This document shows positions 1-7,354 of a stretch of DNA of 12,991 nucleotides, in pieces (the first letter of the stretch is position 1; each line of letters begins with the position of its first letter). Origin of the DNA: Hydrogenothermaceae bacterium (GTDB lineage: Bacteria > Aquificota > Aquificia > Aquificales > Hydrogenothermaceae); NCBI GenBank assembly GCA_015490675.1, contig WFXI01000186.1, positions 1 to 12,991 on the forward strand, written 5' to 3'. A model generated the notes under the pieces. The model was not told the DNA's origin. It was given only the letters and a program-made list of their open reading frames with translations, and searched no databases. The translations under genes and the position numbers were made by a program.

Positions 1-1174
1 GGTATTTCTTTGGTGTTCCGTGACAATCTTCACACTCTATTTCTACTGCAGCCAAGTTTGTACCAACTAAAGTTCCGTCACTATGGACATCATTTGTAGT
101 ATGACAATCTTGACAAAGCATACCTTTCGTTAGATGAACATCTGCATGAAGATGTAAATAATATTTAGTATGTAATTTTGGTTGTGGTGAACCGTCATCA
201 GCAAAAGGAGAGTTATATGCTGTTTCCATTAATCCTTGATAAGATACTCCTATTCTTTTACCTCTATTATGACAGGTTGTGCATGTTTCAACAGGTATCC
301 CAGAATATTCAATTCCGTGTATTTTAACTTTTGCTTCCCTTGTGGCCTGTATCTGATGAGTTAATAAATGCCCTCTTTCATTTTTAGGGATTGTAGGGTC
401 ATTTCCTTCATAAAATCCTTCATTTGAATATGGGATGTGGCACGCAGAACATCCCATTCCTCGATAGTCTCCTCTTTTTTGTCTACCTTTATTTCCTGTG
501 TGGCATCTTTGGCATTCTTGTCTTAAATATGTATAAACTGCAAGCTGTGGATTTTTTTCAACTTCTTCTGCTGTTGGAGCTTTTGGTAAAGTTGTCATTT
601 TTTTAGGAAAAACCTGTGGTTCTAACTTTTTAAGTTCTTCCATATATTTTTTATATTGCTCTGTGCCTAAGGTTTCATGTATATCTAAAGTTTTTACGTC
701 GTAGTTTCCTATATCGTGTTTGTATCCATTTAGTCCTCCAAATCCCCATAATGTTCCTTGAATTTTACCTGCTTCTGTAAACATTAAAGATGTATATTGA
801 GTTTTTACCTGTTCTTGATGGCACATTCCACAAGTATATTTATTTATCCAGGGGCTTCCTGGGTCTGGATAAAAATTTTGAGGCCCTTTTATAGTTCCAT
901 GGTCAGTTTTTAGGCCCTCTAAAAATGCCTTTATTGAACCTTTGTGAGCTTTCTCTTTGGTAGTAGCTTCTGGATTACCTCCGTGACAAACTATACAACT
1001 ATTTTGCGGATATCCTGCGAGTTTTGCAATATGGAAAATTTCTTTCATCATTTTTGAGTTAGGGTCTCTTATGTCTTCTATACCATTGTGGCATTTTAGA
1101 CAGTTGTTTTGGGTGTTCGCAAAAGAAGATAGTGAAAATAAAAGAAAAATGAGGAAAATCCTCATAAGTATCAT
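1..1174 (-). CDS. Secreted multihaem cytochrome c, C-terminus missing (window edge)
   Basis: The frame is open from an ATG at 1174 to the left edge with no stop, giving 391 codons; the C-terminal part lies outside. A GAGG ribosome site sits 9 bases before the ATG. Residues 1-19 form a signal peptide (hydrophobic run, SFA then Asn at the likely cleavage site), so the product is exported. Eight CXXCH haem c attachment motifs start at residues 25 (CLKCH), 60 (CIVCH), 115 (CGMCH), 221 (CQRCH), 242 (CSACH), 298 (CTTCH), 354 (CQDCH) and 381 (CEDCH). Many additional histidines, for example LHLHADVH just before the seventh motif, could be second axial ligands. The role is periplasmic or extracellular electron transfer, possibly as an oxidoreductase; the partner and substrate cannot be read from the sequence. 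From memory, the region around motifs six to eight resembles large multihaem cytochromes of Geobacter-type bacteria, but this is unverified. It is the last visible gene of the gyrB-ilvE run, 36 bases after ilvE. The second in-frame ATG at 1165 is an alternative start. Confidence 0.93.
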   Translation of the reverse strand, partial: MILMRIFLIFLLFSLSSFANTQNNCLKCHNGIEDIRDPNSKMMKEIFHIAKLAGYPQNSCIVCHGGNPEATTKEKAHKGSIKAFLEGLKTDHGTIKGPQNFYPDPGSPWINKYTCGMCHQEQVKTQYTSLMFTEAGKIQGTLWGFGGLNGYKHDIGNYDVKTLDIHETLGTEQYKKYMEELKKLEPQVFPKKMTTLPKAPTAEEVEKNPQLAVYTYLRQECQRCHTGNKGRQKRGDYRGMGCSACHIPYSNEGFYEGNDPTIPKNERGHLLTHQIQATREAKVKIHGIEYSGIPVETCTTCHNRGKRIGVSYQGLMETAYNSPFADDGSPQPKLHTKYYLHLHADVHLTKGMLCQDCHTTNDVHSDGTLVGTNLAAVEIECEDCHGTPKKY

Positions 1175-1210
1175 TGTTAAAAACCTCAATAAAAATTTTT
1201 TAATAAGAAA

Positions 1211-2116
1211 CTATATCTCTTCAACCCAGTGTCTATACTTTTCTATCCTTCCTCTAACTGCATCAAAATAAACTCTTTGAATTTCTTTGGTTATTTTTCC
1301 TGGAGTTCCATCACCTATTTTTCTATTATCTATTTCTACAACTGGTGATATTTGAGCTCCTGTTCCACAGAAGAATACTTCATCAGCAATATAAAGCTCT
1401 GTTCTAGTTATACTTCTTTCTATTACCTCATATCCTAAATCTTTAGCAATGACCATTACAGCCCATCTTGTAATTCCTTCTAATATATCATCTGAAACAG
1501 GCGGTGTTATAAGTTTTCCGTCTCTAACTATAAATATATTTTCTGCAGAACCTTCTGAGACATAACCATTTTTATTTAAGACTATTGCTTCATCTGCACC
1601 TGCTAAAATTGCTTCTGTTTTTGCAAAGGCACTATTTACATAAGCACCTGCTACTTTAAGCCTTGGTGGAATCATATTGTCATAAAGTCTTGTCCAAGAT
1701 GAAACAATTGCTTTAGTTCCTTTTTCTATGTCTATATAATCACCAAGAGGATACAAATAAATAGCTATCTTCGCATTGTATCCAATTAGCTTTGGCCCTA
1801 TTGCTGTATCTGAGAAATAAACAATTGGTCTAATATAAATATCACTTTTTATGTTGTTTTTTCTAATTAACTCTTTAGTAATTTCAACAAGCTCATCAAT
1901 ACTTTCATCTATTTCCATATTTAAAACTTTCATATTTTTAAAAAGTCTCTCATAGTGCTCTTTAAAAAATAAGGCAAACATTTTATCTGTTTCTTTATCA
2001 TAGTATGCTCTTATTCCTTCAAATATAGCTGTTCCATAATGAAAAGAATTCGTTTTTATACTTATTTTCGCTTTTTCTTCTGGAACGATTTTTCCTTCAA
2101 AATAAACATATTCCAA
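1211..2116 (-). CDS. ilvE: Branched-chain amino acid aminotransferase
   Basis: This 301-residue protein belongs to fold-type IV PLP aminotransferases. It would catalyse the last step of Val, Leu and Ile synthesis, transferring the amino group from glutamate to the branched 2-oxo acids in the cytoplasm. Visible signatures are FEGIRAY (32-38), the PLP lysine K154 in PRLKVAGAY, VSEGSAENIF (186-195) and GTGAQISPV (251-259); length matches IlvE (about 300-310). D-amino acid transaminase and aminodeoxychorismate lyase share the fold, but the combination of motifs favours IlvE. The start is TTG at 2116: a strong AAGGAGGT lies 7 bases upstream, no in-frame ATG is nearby, and the next Met is residue 46, beyond essential N-terminal sequence. 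The gene follows the PIN-toxin gene by 13 bases and its ribosome site overlaps that gene's stop codon, so it is probably cotranscribed with it. Confidence 0.93.
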   Translation of the reverse strand: MEYVYFEGKIVPEEKAKISIKTNSFHYGTAIFEGIRAYYDKETDKMFALFFKEHYERLFKNMKVLNMEIDESIDELVEITKELIRKNNIKSDIYIRPIVYFSDTAIGPKLIGYNAKIAIYLYPLGDYIDIEKGTKAIVSSWTRLYDNMIPPRLKVAGAYVNSAFAKTEAILAGADEAIVLNKNGYVSEGSAENIFIVRDGKLITPPVSDDILEGITRWAVMVIAKDLGYEVIERSITRTELYIADEVFFCGTGAQISPVVEIDNRKIGDGTPGKITKEIQRVYFDAVRGRIEKYRHWVEEI

Positions 2117-2123
2117 AGTCTCT

Positions 2124-2131
2124 ACCTCCTT
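2124..2131 (-). promoter_or_regulatory. Strong ribosome binding site of ilvE, overlapping the toxin stop codon
   Basis: AAGGAGGT on the minus strand lies 7 bases before the TTG start at 2116. It decides that start, because no ATG is available near it. Its first two bases belong to the TAA stop of the upstream PIN gene (2130-2132), so ribosomes finishing the toxin frame end directly on the ilvE initiation region. Confidence 0.85.
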
Positions 2132-2540
2132 ATAAAAATGGATTTATGACTTTTAAAGATTTGCTTATAACTAAACCATTTTGTAAATCCTCTGAATACA
2201 AAACTTTACACTTATTCTCTAAAGCTGAAGCTACAATTAAACTGTCGTAATAAGAAAAATTATACTTTTCTAAAAGCCTATAAGCTAATTGGATAGTTTC
2301 TGGATAGATTAATACTATCTTAAATGTTTCTATAATAGAGTTTACTATTTTCTTTGTTGTTTTTATATCGAGCTTGAATTTTTTTAGTAGCACATTTGAA
2401 AATTCATTAATTACCTGTGTAGATATAATAATTTTTTCTAAATTATCATACAAAATATTGATAGCTTTTTCTTTTTTCTGATTATCTGAGCCATACATGT
2501 AAACAAATATATTTGTATCAATAAAAATGTTATCTTTCAT
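2130..2540 (-). CDS. PIN-domain ribonuclease toxin, VapC-like
   Basis: This 136-residue protein has the layout of a single-domain PIN endoribonuclease. The acidic metal-binding set is visible: D8 in FIDTNIF at the end of the first strand, E46 in QVINEFSNVL, D99 in YYDSLIVASAL, and a late acidic pair E117/D118 in LYSEDLQ. VapC toxins of this kind cut structured RNAs such as tRNA or rRNA when freed from their antitoxin; the target here is unknown. The ATG at 2540 lies inside the upstream small gene, with an 11-base overlap and only a weak purine-rich site before it. Translation therefore probably depends on coupling to that gene, a typical antitoxin-toxin arrangement. All expected catalytic acids are present, so it does not look decayed. 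Confidence 0.88.
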   Translation of the reverse strand: MKDNIFIDTNIFVYMYGSDNQKKEKAINILYDNLEKIIISTQVINEFSNVLLKKFKLDIKTTKKIVNSIIETFKIVLIYPETIQLAYRLLEKYNFSYYDSLIVASALENKCKVLYSEDLQNGLVISKSLKVINPFL

Positions 2541-2730
2541 TGGCTTCTTCTCTATTAAATTTATAATTAGATGTGTCTAATAGCACCTTATCAGCAAGCA
2601 AGTTTTTTAAAAATTTTTCTTTTGTTAAACTTTTTCTTATTTTTACTTTCTTACCGAACTTACTTTTTATCCACTTTATAAGTTCTTTTTCTGTTTTATC
2701 ATCAGCTATTTCTATAATTAAGCTTTTCAT
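2530..2730 (-). CDS. Probable antitoxin partner of the PIN toxin
   Basis: This 66-residue protein is highly charged. A beta-strand-like start (SLIIEIA) is followed by Lys/Glu-rich, probably helical sequence, and the tail reads FNREEANER. I do not recognise the family with certainty and see no clear AbrB, RHH or Phd signature. The antitoxin call rests on position: it lies directly upstream of the PIN gene, overlaps it by 11 bases in another frame, and has the usual size and order. An extended charged C-terminal tail that wraps the toxin is common in such proteins. The start ATG at 2730 has GAGG 10 bases upstream, only 21 bases after the gyrB stop. No separate promoter is evident in that gap, so expression probably comes by read-through from gyrB. 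Confidence 0.72.
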   Translation of the reverse strand: MKSLIIEIADDKTEKELIKWIKSKFGKKVKIRKSLTKEKFLKNLLADKVLLDTSNYKFNREEANER

Positions 2731-2751
2731 CTTTTATAAACCTCAAAAAAA

Positions 2752-5163
2752 CTATATATCCAAGTTTCTAACCTCTTTTGCATACTTCATTATAAACTCT
2801 TTTCTAGGTTCGACTTTCTCTCCCATTAGTATAGAAAATACTTCATCTGCTAATGCAGCATCTTCTAAAGTTACTTGCAATAGTCTTCTTGTTTTTGGAT
2901 TCATTGTTGTTTCCCAGAGTTGCTCTGGGTTCATTTCTCCAAGACCTTTATACCTTTGAATTTCAACTCCATTAAGCCCTGTATTCCATATTAAATCAAA
3001 TAACTCCTCAAAATCATTAACCTGTGTTTTACCTTGTTTAGTTATTACATTAATAGGTAATTCTCCAACAATTTCTCTTAACTCTTTATCTAGTTCTAAC
3101 AATCTTCTATACGCATAAAGGGTTAAGAAGTCTGAATCTACTTTTGTTGAAACTTTCCCAAATTTTTCTTTCTTGTCAAAGAATATGTCAAAAGCTCCTT
3201 CGAACTGGTCTTTTTCATAATAAACTTCATAGTTAGGTAAAAGCTCTTTTGCTTTTTCTACAATTTGTTTAACTTTTTCTTCATCTACTACATCATCTTC
3301 AGTTATTCCAAGCCTTAAAACAACATCTATTACTTCTTTATCTCTTTTTTTAATAAGGCTTTTCTTTAAGTCTGCATATTCTTTTGCTTTTTTAGCAAGC
3401 TCTTTAATTTCTAATTTAGTTAAGTTCTTGCCCTCAATTTGAAAATCATCAGAAGCAAAGTCAATAATTATTCTTGCAAGTTCTTCATCATCTTTTACAT
3501 AAATAGTGGTTCTACCTTTTTTAAGTCTATATAAAGGTGGTTGTGCTATGTATAAAAATCCATTTTCTATCAGTTGTGGGAAGTATCTATAAAATAATGT
3601 TAAAAGAAGGGTTGTTATGTGAGCTCCGTCTACATCTGCGTCTGCCATTAATATTATTTTGTGATATCTAAGTTTAGAAATATCAAATCCTTCTTCATCA
3701 TCTTCTACATTTAATCCTATCCCTGTTCCGATAGCATTTATTATGGAGCGAATTTCTTCATTAGATAGGATTTTGTCTATTCTAGCTTTTTCTACATTTA
3801 AAATTTTACCTTTTAGCGGGAGAATTGCCTGATGAATTCTATCTCTACCTTGTTTTGCTGAACCTCCTGCTGATTCTCCCTCAACTATAAATAATTCACA
3901 CTTTTCAGGGTCTTTTTCTGAACAGTCTGCAAGTTTCCCTGGTAGTGATGTATCTTCTAGAAAAGATTTTCTTCTAGAAACTTCTTTAGCTTTTCTTGCT
4001 GCTTCTCTTGCTATTGCTGCTTCAATAGCCTTTTCTGCAATTTTTACAGCTACATCTTTATTTTTTTCAAAATAATCAAGTAAAGCATCTCCAACTACAG
4101 ATTCAACAATTTTCTTAACTTCTTGATTTCCAAGTTTAGATTTTGTTTGCCCTTCAAATTGAGGTTCTGGCACTTTTACAGATATTACAGCAGTTAATCC
4201 TTCTCTTAAATCTTCTCCTTTTACTCCACTTTTCAGTTCTTTAGGAAGTCTCATATTAGATAAAGTCTTATTCATAGCCTTTGTTAATGCAGACCTAAAA
4301 CCAGAAACATGTGTTCCACCTTCTATAGTTTTGATATTGTTTACAAAGCTTTCTACAACTTCGTTATAGCTTTTTGTATATTGGAAAGCAACTTCAACTA
4401 AAACTCTATCTTTTTTATCTTTTATATATATAATTTCATCAAATAATGGGTCTTTTGCTTGATTTAAAACTTTTACAAAATCTTTTATACCTTCTAAATA
4501 TAAAAACTCTTCTTCTAAATCTTTTCTTTCATCTTTTACATAAAATCTAACACCAGAGTTTAAAAATGCTAATTCTCTTAATCTTTTTGCAATAGTATCA
4601 TACTTAAATTTAACTGTTTCAAAAATCTGGTCGTCTGGCATAAATGTTACTTTTGTTCCTGTTCTATGTGTTTCACCTACTATTTTTAAATCTGATAAAG
4701 GTCTTCCATATTCATATTCTTGTCTATAAACCTTACCATCTCTATAAACTTCAACAACTAACCATTTTGATAAAGCATTAACTACAGATGCACCTACCCC
4801 GTGTAATCCACCTGAATACTCATAAGCTTTTTTAGAAAACTTTCCACCTGCTCCAAGTTTAGTAAATACCATTTCCACAGCAGGTCTTCCTGTTTTGGGA
4901 TGTATATCTACAGGTATACCTCTACCATCATCTTCTACAGTTATTGAACCATCTTCATGGATAATAACAGATATATTCTTGGCATACCCTGCCATTGCTT
5001 CATCAACTGCATTATCAACAAGCTCCCAGACTAGATGATGAAGCCCCCTTTCTCCAATATCACCAATATACATAGCAGGTCTTGCACGCACATGGTCAAG
5101 ACCTTCAACTACATCAATAGCTTCAGCACCATAATCTATTTGCTTTTTCTCTTCTGCAGGCAT
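2752..5163 (-). CDS. gyrB: DNA gyrase subunit B
   Basis: GyrB is the ATPase and TOPRIM subunit of gyrase, the type IIA topoisomerase that introduces negative supercoils together with GyrA. GHKL ATPase features: E47 and N51 in WELVDNAVDEA, DDGRGIP (78-84), GGLHGVGAS (118-126), and the transducer lysine region QTKSKLGN (339-346). TOPRIM features: EGESAGGSA (428-436), PLKGKILNVEKA (449-460) and MADADVDGAH (506-515). The C-terminal GyrA-contact segment includes QRYKGLGEMNPEQLWETTMNP read in two parts around 736-756. At 803 residues it is of the long, E. coli-like class, with an extra Lys/Glu-rich block of roughly 160 residues between TOPRIM and the tail (about 565-725). ParE is less likely because it lacks this insert. 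The start ATG at 5163 has GAGG 6 bases upstream. gyrA is not in the window. Confidence 0.97.
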   Translation of the reverse strand: MPAEEKKQIDYGAEAIDVVEGLDHVRARPAMYIGDIGERGLHHLVWELVDNAVDEAMAGYAKNISVIIHEDGSITVEDDGRGIPVDIHPKTGRPAVEMVFTKLGAGGKFSKKAYEYSGGLHGVGASVVNALSKWLVVEVYRDGKVYRQEYEYGRPLSDLKIVGETHRTGTKVTFMPDDQIFETVKFKYDTIAKRLRELAFLNSGVRFYVKDERKDLEEEFLYLEGIKDFVKVLNQAKDPLFDEIIYIKDKKDRVLVEVAFQYTKSYNEVVESFVNNIKTIEGGTHVSGFRSALTKAMNKTLSNMRLPKELKSGVKGEDLREGLTAVISVKVPEPQFEGQTKSKLGNQEVKKIVESVVGDALLDYFEKNKDVAVKIAEKAIEAAIAREAARKAKEVSRRKSFLEDTSLPGKLADCSEKDPEKCELFIVEGESAGGSAKQGRDRIHQAILPLKGKILNVEKARIDKILSNEEIRSIINAIGTGIGLNVEDDEEGFDISKLRYHKIILMADADVDGAHITTLLLTLFYRYFPQLIENGFLYIAQPPLYRLKKGRTTIYVKDDEELARIIIDFASDDFQIEGKNLTKLEIKELAKKAKEYADLKKSLIKKRDKEVIDVVLRLGITEDDVVDEEKVKQIVEKAKELLPNYEVYYEKDQFEGAFDIFFDKKEKFGKVSTKVDSDFLTLYAYRRLLELDKELREIVGELPINVITKQGKTQVNDFEELFDLIWNTGLNGVEIQRYKGLGEMNPEQLWETTMNPKTRRLLQVTLEDAALADEVFSILMGEKVEPRKEFIMKYAKEVRNLDI

Positions 5164-5196
5164 TTTTTACCTCAAATTTATTATTTTTTCCTTCTC

Positions 5197-5222
5197 ATTA
5201 TTAAATTTTACCATTTTGTCAA
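5197..5222 (-). promoter_or_regulatory. Candidate gyrB promoter
   Basis: On the minus strand a perfect TTGACA occupies 5222-5217. An AATAAT/ATAATG stretch follows at 5202-5196, 14-15 bases downstream, which is shorter than the ideal 17. Another possible -10, TAAAAT (5210-5205), lacks a matching -35. The -35 is convincing; the -10 is uncertain. It would leave a leader of roughly 30 bases before the gyrB ribosome site and ATG. Confidence 0.45.
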
Positions 5223-5244
5223 ATGCTTTTATACTTGATATAAT
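5216..5244 (+). promoter_or_regulatory. Sigma70-type promoter of the sdhA/frdA gene
   Basis: TTGTCA (5216-5221) and TATAAT (5239-5244) are separated by exactly 17 bases, a near-perfect housekeeping promoter. Transcription would begin near 5251, giving a leader of about 33 bases with AGGAGG just before the ATG at 5285. Its -35 overlaps, on the opposite strand, the -35 proposed for gyrB. Confidence 0.8.
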
Positions 5245-5284
5245 TTTAACAATTCTTCAAACGAGAAACTTTTAGGAGGCGAAA

Positions 5285-6994
5285 ATGCTTAGTTATGATG
5301 TTTTAATTGTTGGAGCTGGTGGTGGTGGATTAATGGCAGCTCTTGAAGCCAACAAAAATAAAAATGTAAGAGTGGCAGTAATAACAAAAGTATATCCTAC
5401 AAGGTCTCATACAGGAGCAGCTCAAGGTGGAATAAACGCTGCACTTGCAAATGTTGACCCTTCAGATAGCCCAGAAGTTCACGCATTTGATACAGTAAAA
5501 GGATCTGACTATTTAGGAGACCAGGATGCAATAGAATTTATGTGTGAAGAAGCTCCTAAAAGAATATACGAACTTGAACATATGGGAGTTCCTTTCTCAA
5601 GACTTCCAGATGGAAGAATAGCTCAAAGACCTTTTGGTGGGGCAGGTTTCCCAAGAACTTGTTATGCTGCAGATAAAACAGGACACGTAATGCTCCATAC
5701 ATTATATGAACAATGTTTAAAAGAAGGGGTTGAGTTTTTAAATGAATGGTATGTTCATGAACTTTTAATAGATAATAATGAAGCTAGAGGTGTAATTGCT
5801 ATAGACATAAGAACTGGAGAAGTTCATGTAATTAAAGCTAAAGCTATAGTTTTTGCAACAGGTGGATATGCAAGGGTTTACTGGGTAAGAAACTCTAATG
5901 CTATAGGTTCTACTGGAGATGGTATTGCAATTTGCTATAGAGCTGGAATTCCTGTTAAAGATATTGAGTTTGTTCAGTTTCACCCTACAGGACTCAGGTC
6001 AACAGGAATACTTGTAACAGAAGGTGCAAGAGGTGAAGGTGGATATCTTATAAATAATCAAGGTGAAAGATTTATGGCTAGATATGCTCCAAATAAGATG
6101 GAGCTTGCCCCAAGAGATATGGTAGCAAGAGCTATAGAAACTGAAATCCTCGAAGGTAGAGGATGGGGCGAAGGAATGAATGCTTATGTCCATCTCGATT
6201 TAAGACACCTTGGGGCTCAAAAAATCAAAGAAAGACTACCACAAATTAGAATGCTTGCAATTGACTTTGAAGGTGTTGACCCAATAGAGGAGCCAATACC
6301 TGTTAGACCAACTGCCCACTATTCTATGGGTGGAATTCATGTAGAAGATTACAAAACTTCTATGACACCTGTTAAAGGTGTATTTGCTGTTGGAGAGTGT
6401 GCTTGCGTATCTGTTCATGGAGCTAACAGACTTGGTGGAAACTCACTACTTGATATAGTTGTGTTTGGTAAGCCTGCTGGAGCAGCAGCTGCAGAATATG
6501 CAGAAAATATGCCTGAAGATACTACTTATAACTATAAAGCCGAAGAAGAAAGAGCAAGAGCAGAAATAGAAGCTCTTCTTAAGAAAGAAGGAACAGAAAA
6601 TATAAATGAAATAAGAACTGAAATGGCTCAAACTATGTGGGATAAAGTCGGAATATTTAGAGAAGAAGGTCCTATGAAGGAAGCAATAGAAAAAATAAAA
6701 GAGCTTAAAGAAAGATATAAAAACTTAGCTCCAGGAGACAGCAGTAAACTATTTAACACTGCTTTAATTAACTATCTTGAGCTTGGAAATCTACTTGATT
6801 TAGCAGAAGCTATTGCTGTAACTGCTGAAATGAGAAAAGAGTCTAGAGGTGCCCACGCAAGAAGAGATTATCCAAATAGAGACGATGAAAACTTCTTAAA
6901 ACATTCTCTAGCTTACTATACTGAGGATGGACCAAAAGTTGAATATATAGATGTTAGAATTACAAAATATCAACCACAAGAAAGAAAATACTAA
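5285..6994 (+). CDS. Succinate dehydrogenase / fumarate reductase flavoprotein subunit
   Basis: This 569-residue FAD protein interconverts succinate and fumarate in the oxidative or reductive TCA cycle. It normally acts on the inner face of the membrane with an iron-sulfur subunit and a membrane anchor. Visible features: the dinucleotide-binding GAGGGG (10-15), the FAD-attachment histidine H42 in RSHTGAAQGG, substrate-pocket H233 in QFHPTG, catalytic arginine R249 in EGARGEGG, H345 in RPTAHYSMGG and R382 in GANRLGGNSLLD. Length is normal for SdhA/FrdA. Sequence alone does not tell SdhA from FrdA, so I leave the symbol empty. In a carbon-fixing Aquificota host a fumarate reductase role is plausible. 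AGGAGG precedes the ATG. No B, C or D subunit gene adjoins it: a terminator follows 13 bases after the stop, so the partner genes must lie elsewhere. Confidence 0.94.
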   Translation: MLSYDVLIVGAGGGGLMAALEANKNKNVRVAVITKVYPTRSHTGAAQGGINAALANVDPSDSPEVHAFDTVKGSDYLGDQDAIEFMCEEAPKRIYELEHMGVPFSRLPDGRIAQRPFGGAGFPRTCYAADKTGHVMLHTLYEQCLKEGVEFLNEWYVHELLIDNNEARGVIAIDIRTGEVHVIKAKAIVFATGGYARVYWVRNSNAIGSTGDGIAICYRAGIPVKDIEFVQFHPTGLRSTGILVTEGARGEGGYLINNQGERFMARYAPNKMELAPRDMVARAIETEILEGRGWGEGMNAYVHLDLRHLGAQKIKERLPQIRMLAIDFEGVDPIEEPIPVRPTAHYSMGGIHVEDYKTSMTPVKGVFAVGECACVSVHGANRLGGNSLLDIVVFGKPAGAAAAEYAENMPEDTTYNYKAEEERARAEIEALLKKEGTENINEIRTEMAQTMWDKVGIFREEGPMKEAIEKIKELKERYKNLAPGDSSKLFNTALINYLELGNLLDLAEAIAVTAEMRKESRGAHARRDYPNRDDENFLKHSLAYYTEDGPKVEYIDVRITKYQPQERKY

Positions 6995-7006
6995 TTTAAA
7001 AAGAGA

Positions 7007-7030
7007 GGGGCTAAAAAAGCCCCTTTTTTT
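7007..7030. terminator. Rho-independent terminator after sdhA/frdA, probably bidirectional
   Basis: The 6-base stem GGGGCT (7007-7012) and AGCCCC (7018-7023) encloses a five-A loop and is followed by seven T (7024-7030). It ends the plus-strand flavoprotein gene. On the minus strand the same hairpin is followed by TCTCTTTTT, so it can also end the small convergent gene whose stop is at 7033. Confidence 0.92.
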
Positions 7031-7032
7031 AT

Positions 7033-7266
7033 TTATGCAGCCTGTTCATTTTTGGCGATAAATTCTTTTATTCTAACTTCCATTAAATCTTTTAAATATA
7101 ATTTTCTTCTTTTTAATCTTTGTTCTTCTGCTTCAATTTCTGGGTCAGGTGGATTATGTTTATCAAGTTTGTGAACTTTCCATTTTAATTCTTCGTGTTC
7201 TTCATACCATTCTTTGAATTCTGGGTCTGTTTCAAGGAGTTTTTGGATAGCTTCTTCTCTAGTCAT
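7033..7266 (-). CDS. YdcH/DUF465-family small protein
   Basis: This 77-residue, highly charged protein is predicted to be almost entirely helical. The pattern matches the YdcH (DUF465) family as I know it: a DPEFKEWYEEHEELKWKV helix, a Pro/Asp turn (NPPDPE, about 38-43), then an EEQRLKRRKLYLKDLM helix carrying the family's 'L-K-K-x-K-L-x-L-K-D' signature. Such proteins form helical hairpins or coiled coils. Their function is not established, and I assign none. The ATG at 7266 has AGGAGG 10 bases upstream; the spacer between them is the palindrome GTTTATAAAC. It is a single-gene unit converging on the flavoprotein gene and sharing its terminator. Confidence 0.82.
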   Translation of the reverse strand: MTREEAIQKLLETDPEFKEWYEEHEELKWKVHKLDKHNPPDPEIEAEEQRLKRRKLYLKDLMEVRIKEFIAKNEQAA

Positions 7267-7313
7267 GTTTATAAACCCTCCTAAAGGAATTTAATGTGTT
7301 TTTAATTTTATGT

Positions 7314-7339
7314 TTAATACCAAAAACTTATACTGTCAA
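7314..7339 (-). promoter_or_regulatory. Candidate promoter of the YdcH-like gene
   Basis: On the minus strand a perfect TTGACA (7339-7334) is followed 14 bases later by TATTAA (7319-7314), preceded by TGG as in an extended -10. The spacing is short, so the call is tentative. The leader would be about 40 bases. Confidence 0.4.
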
Positions 7340-7354
7340 GGACTTTATAAAATT

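Noticed and set aside
1175..1210. Possible terminator between ilvE and the cytochrome gene
   Set aside because: The only symmetry is an A-run/T-run (AAAAATTTTT) without a GC stem, so read-through is expected.
424..1271. Plus-strand open frames at 424-606 and 1071-1271
   Set aside because: They lie opposite the cytochrome and ilvE genes, have no ribosome site, and encode low-complexity sequence; the minus-strand frames carry clear family motifs.
2731..2751. Separate promoter or terminator between gyrB and the antitoxin gene
   Set aside because: Only 21 bases, without a stem-loop or a -10/-35 pair.
2573..2959. 128-codon plus-strand frame across the antitoxin and gyrB end
   Set aside because: It is a Phe/Ser-rich antisense shadow of gyrB and the antitoxin gene, without signals or family resemblance.
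5035..5238. Plus-strand frame reaching into the gyrB-sdhA intergenic region
   Set aside because: It is antisense to the conserved GyrB N-terminus, runs over both promoters, and has no ribosome site.
5765..6631. Four minus-strand frames inside sdhA/frdA
   Set aside because: All are Ser/Cys/Tyr-rich shadows of a gene with complete catalytic motifs on the plus strand.
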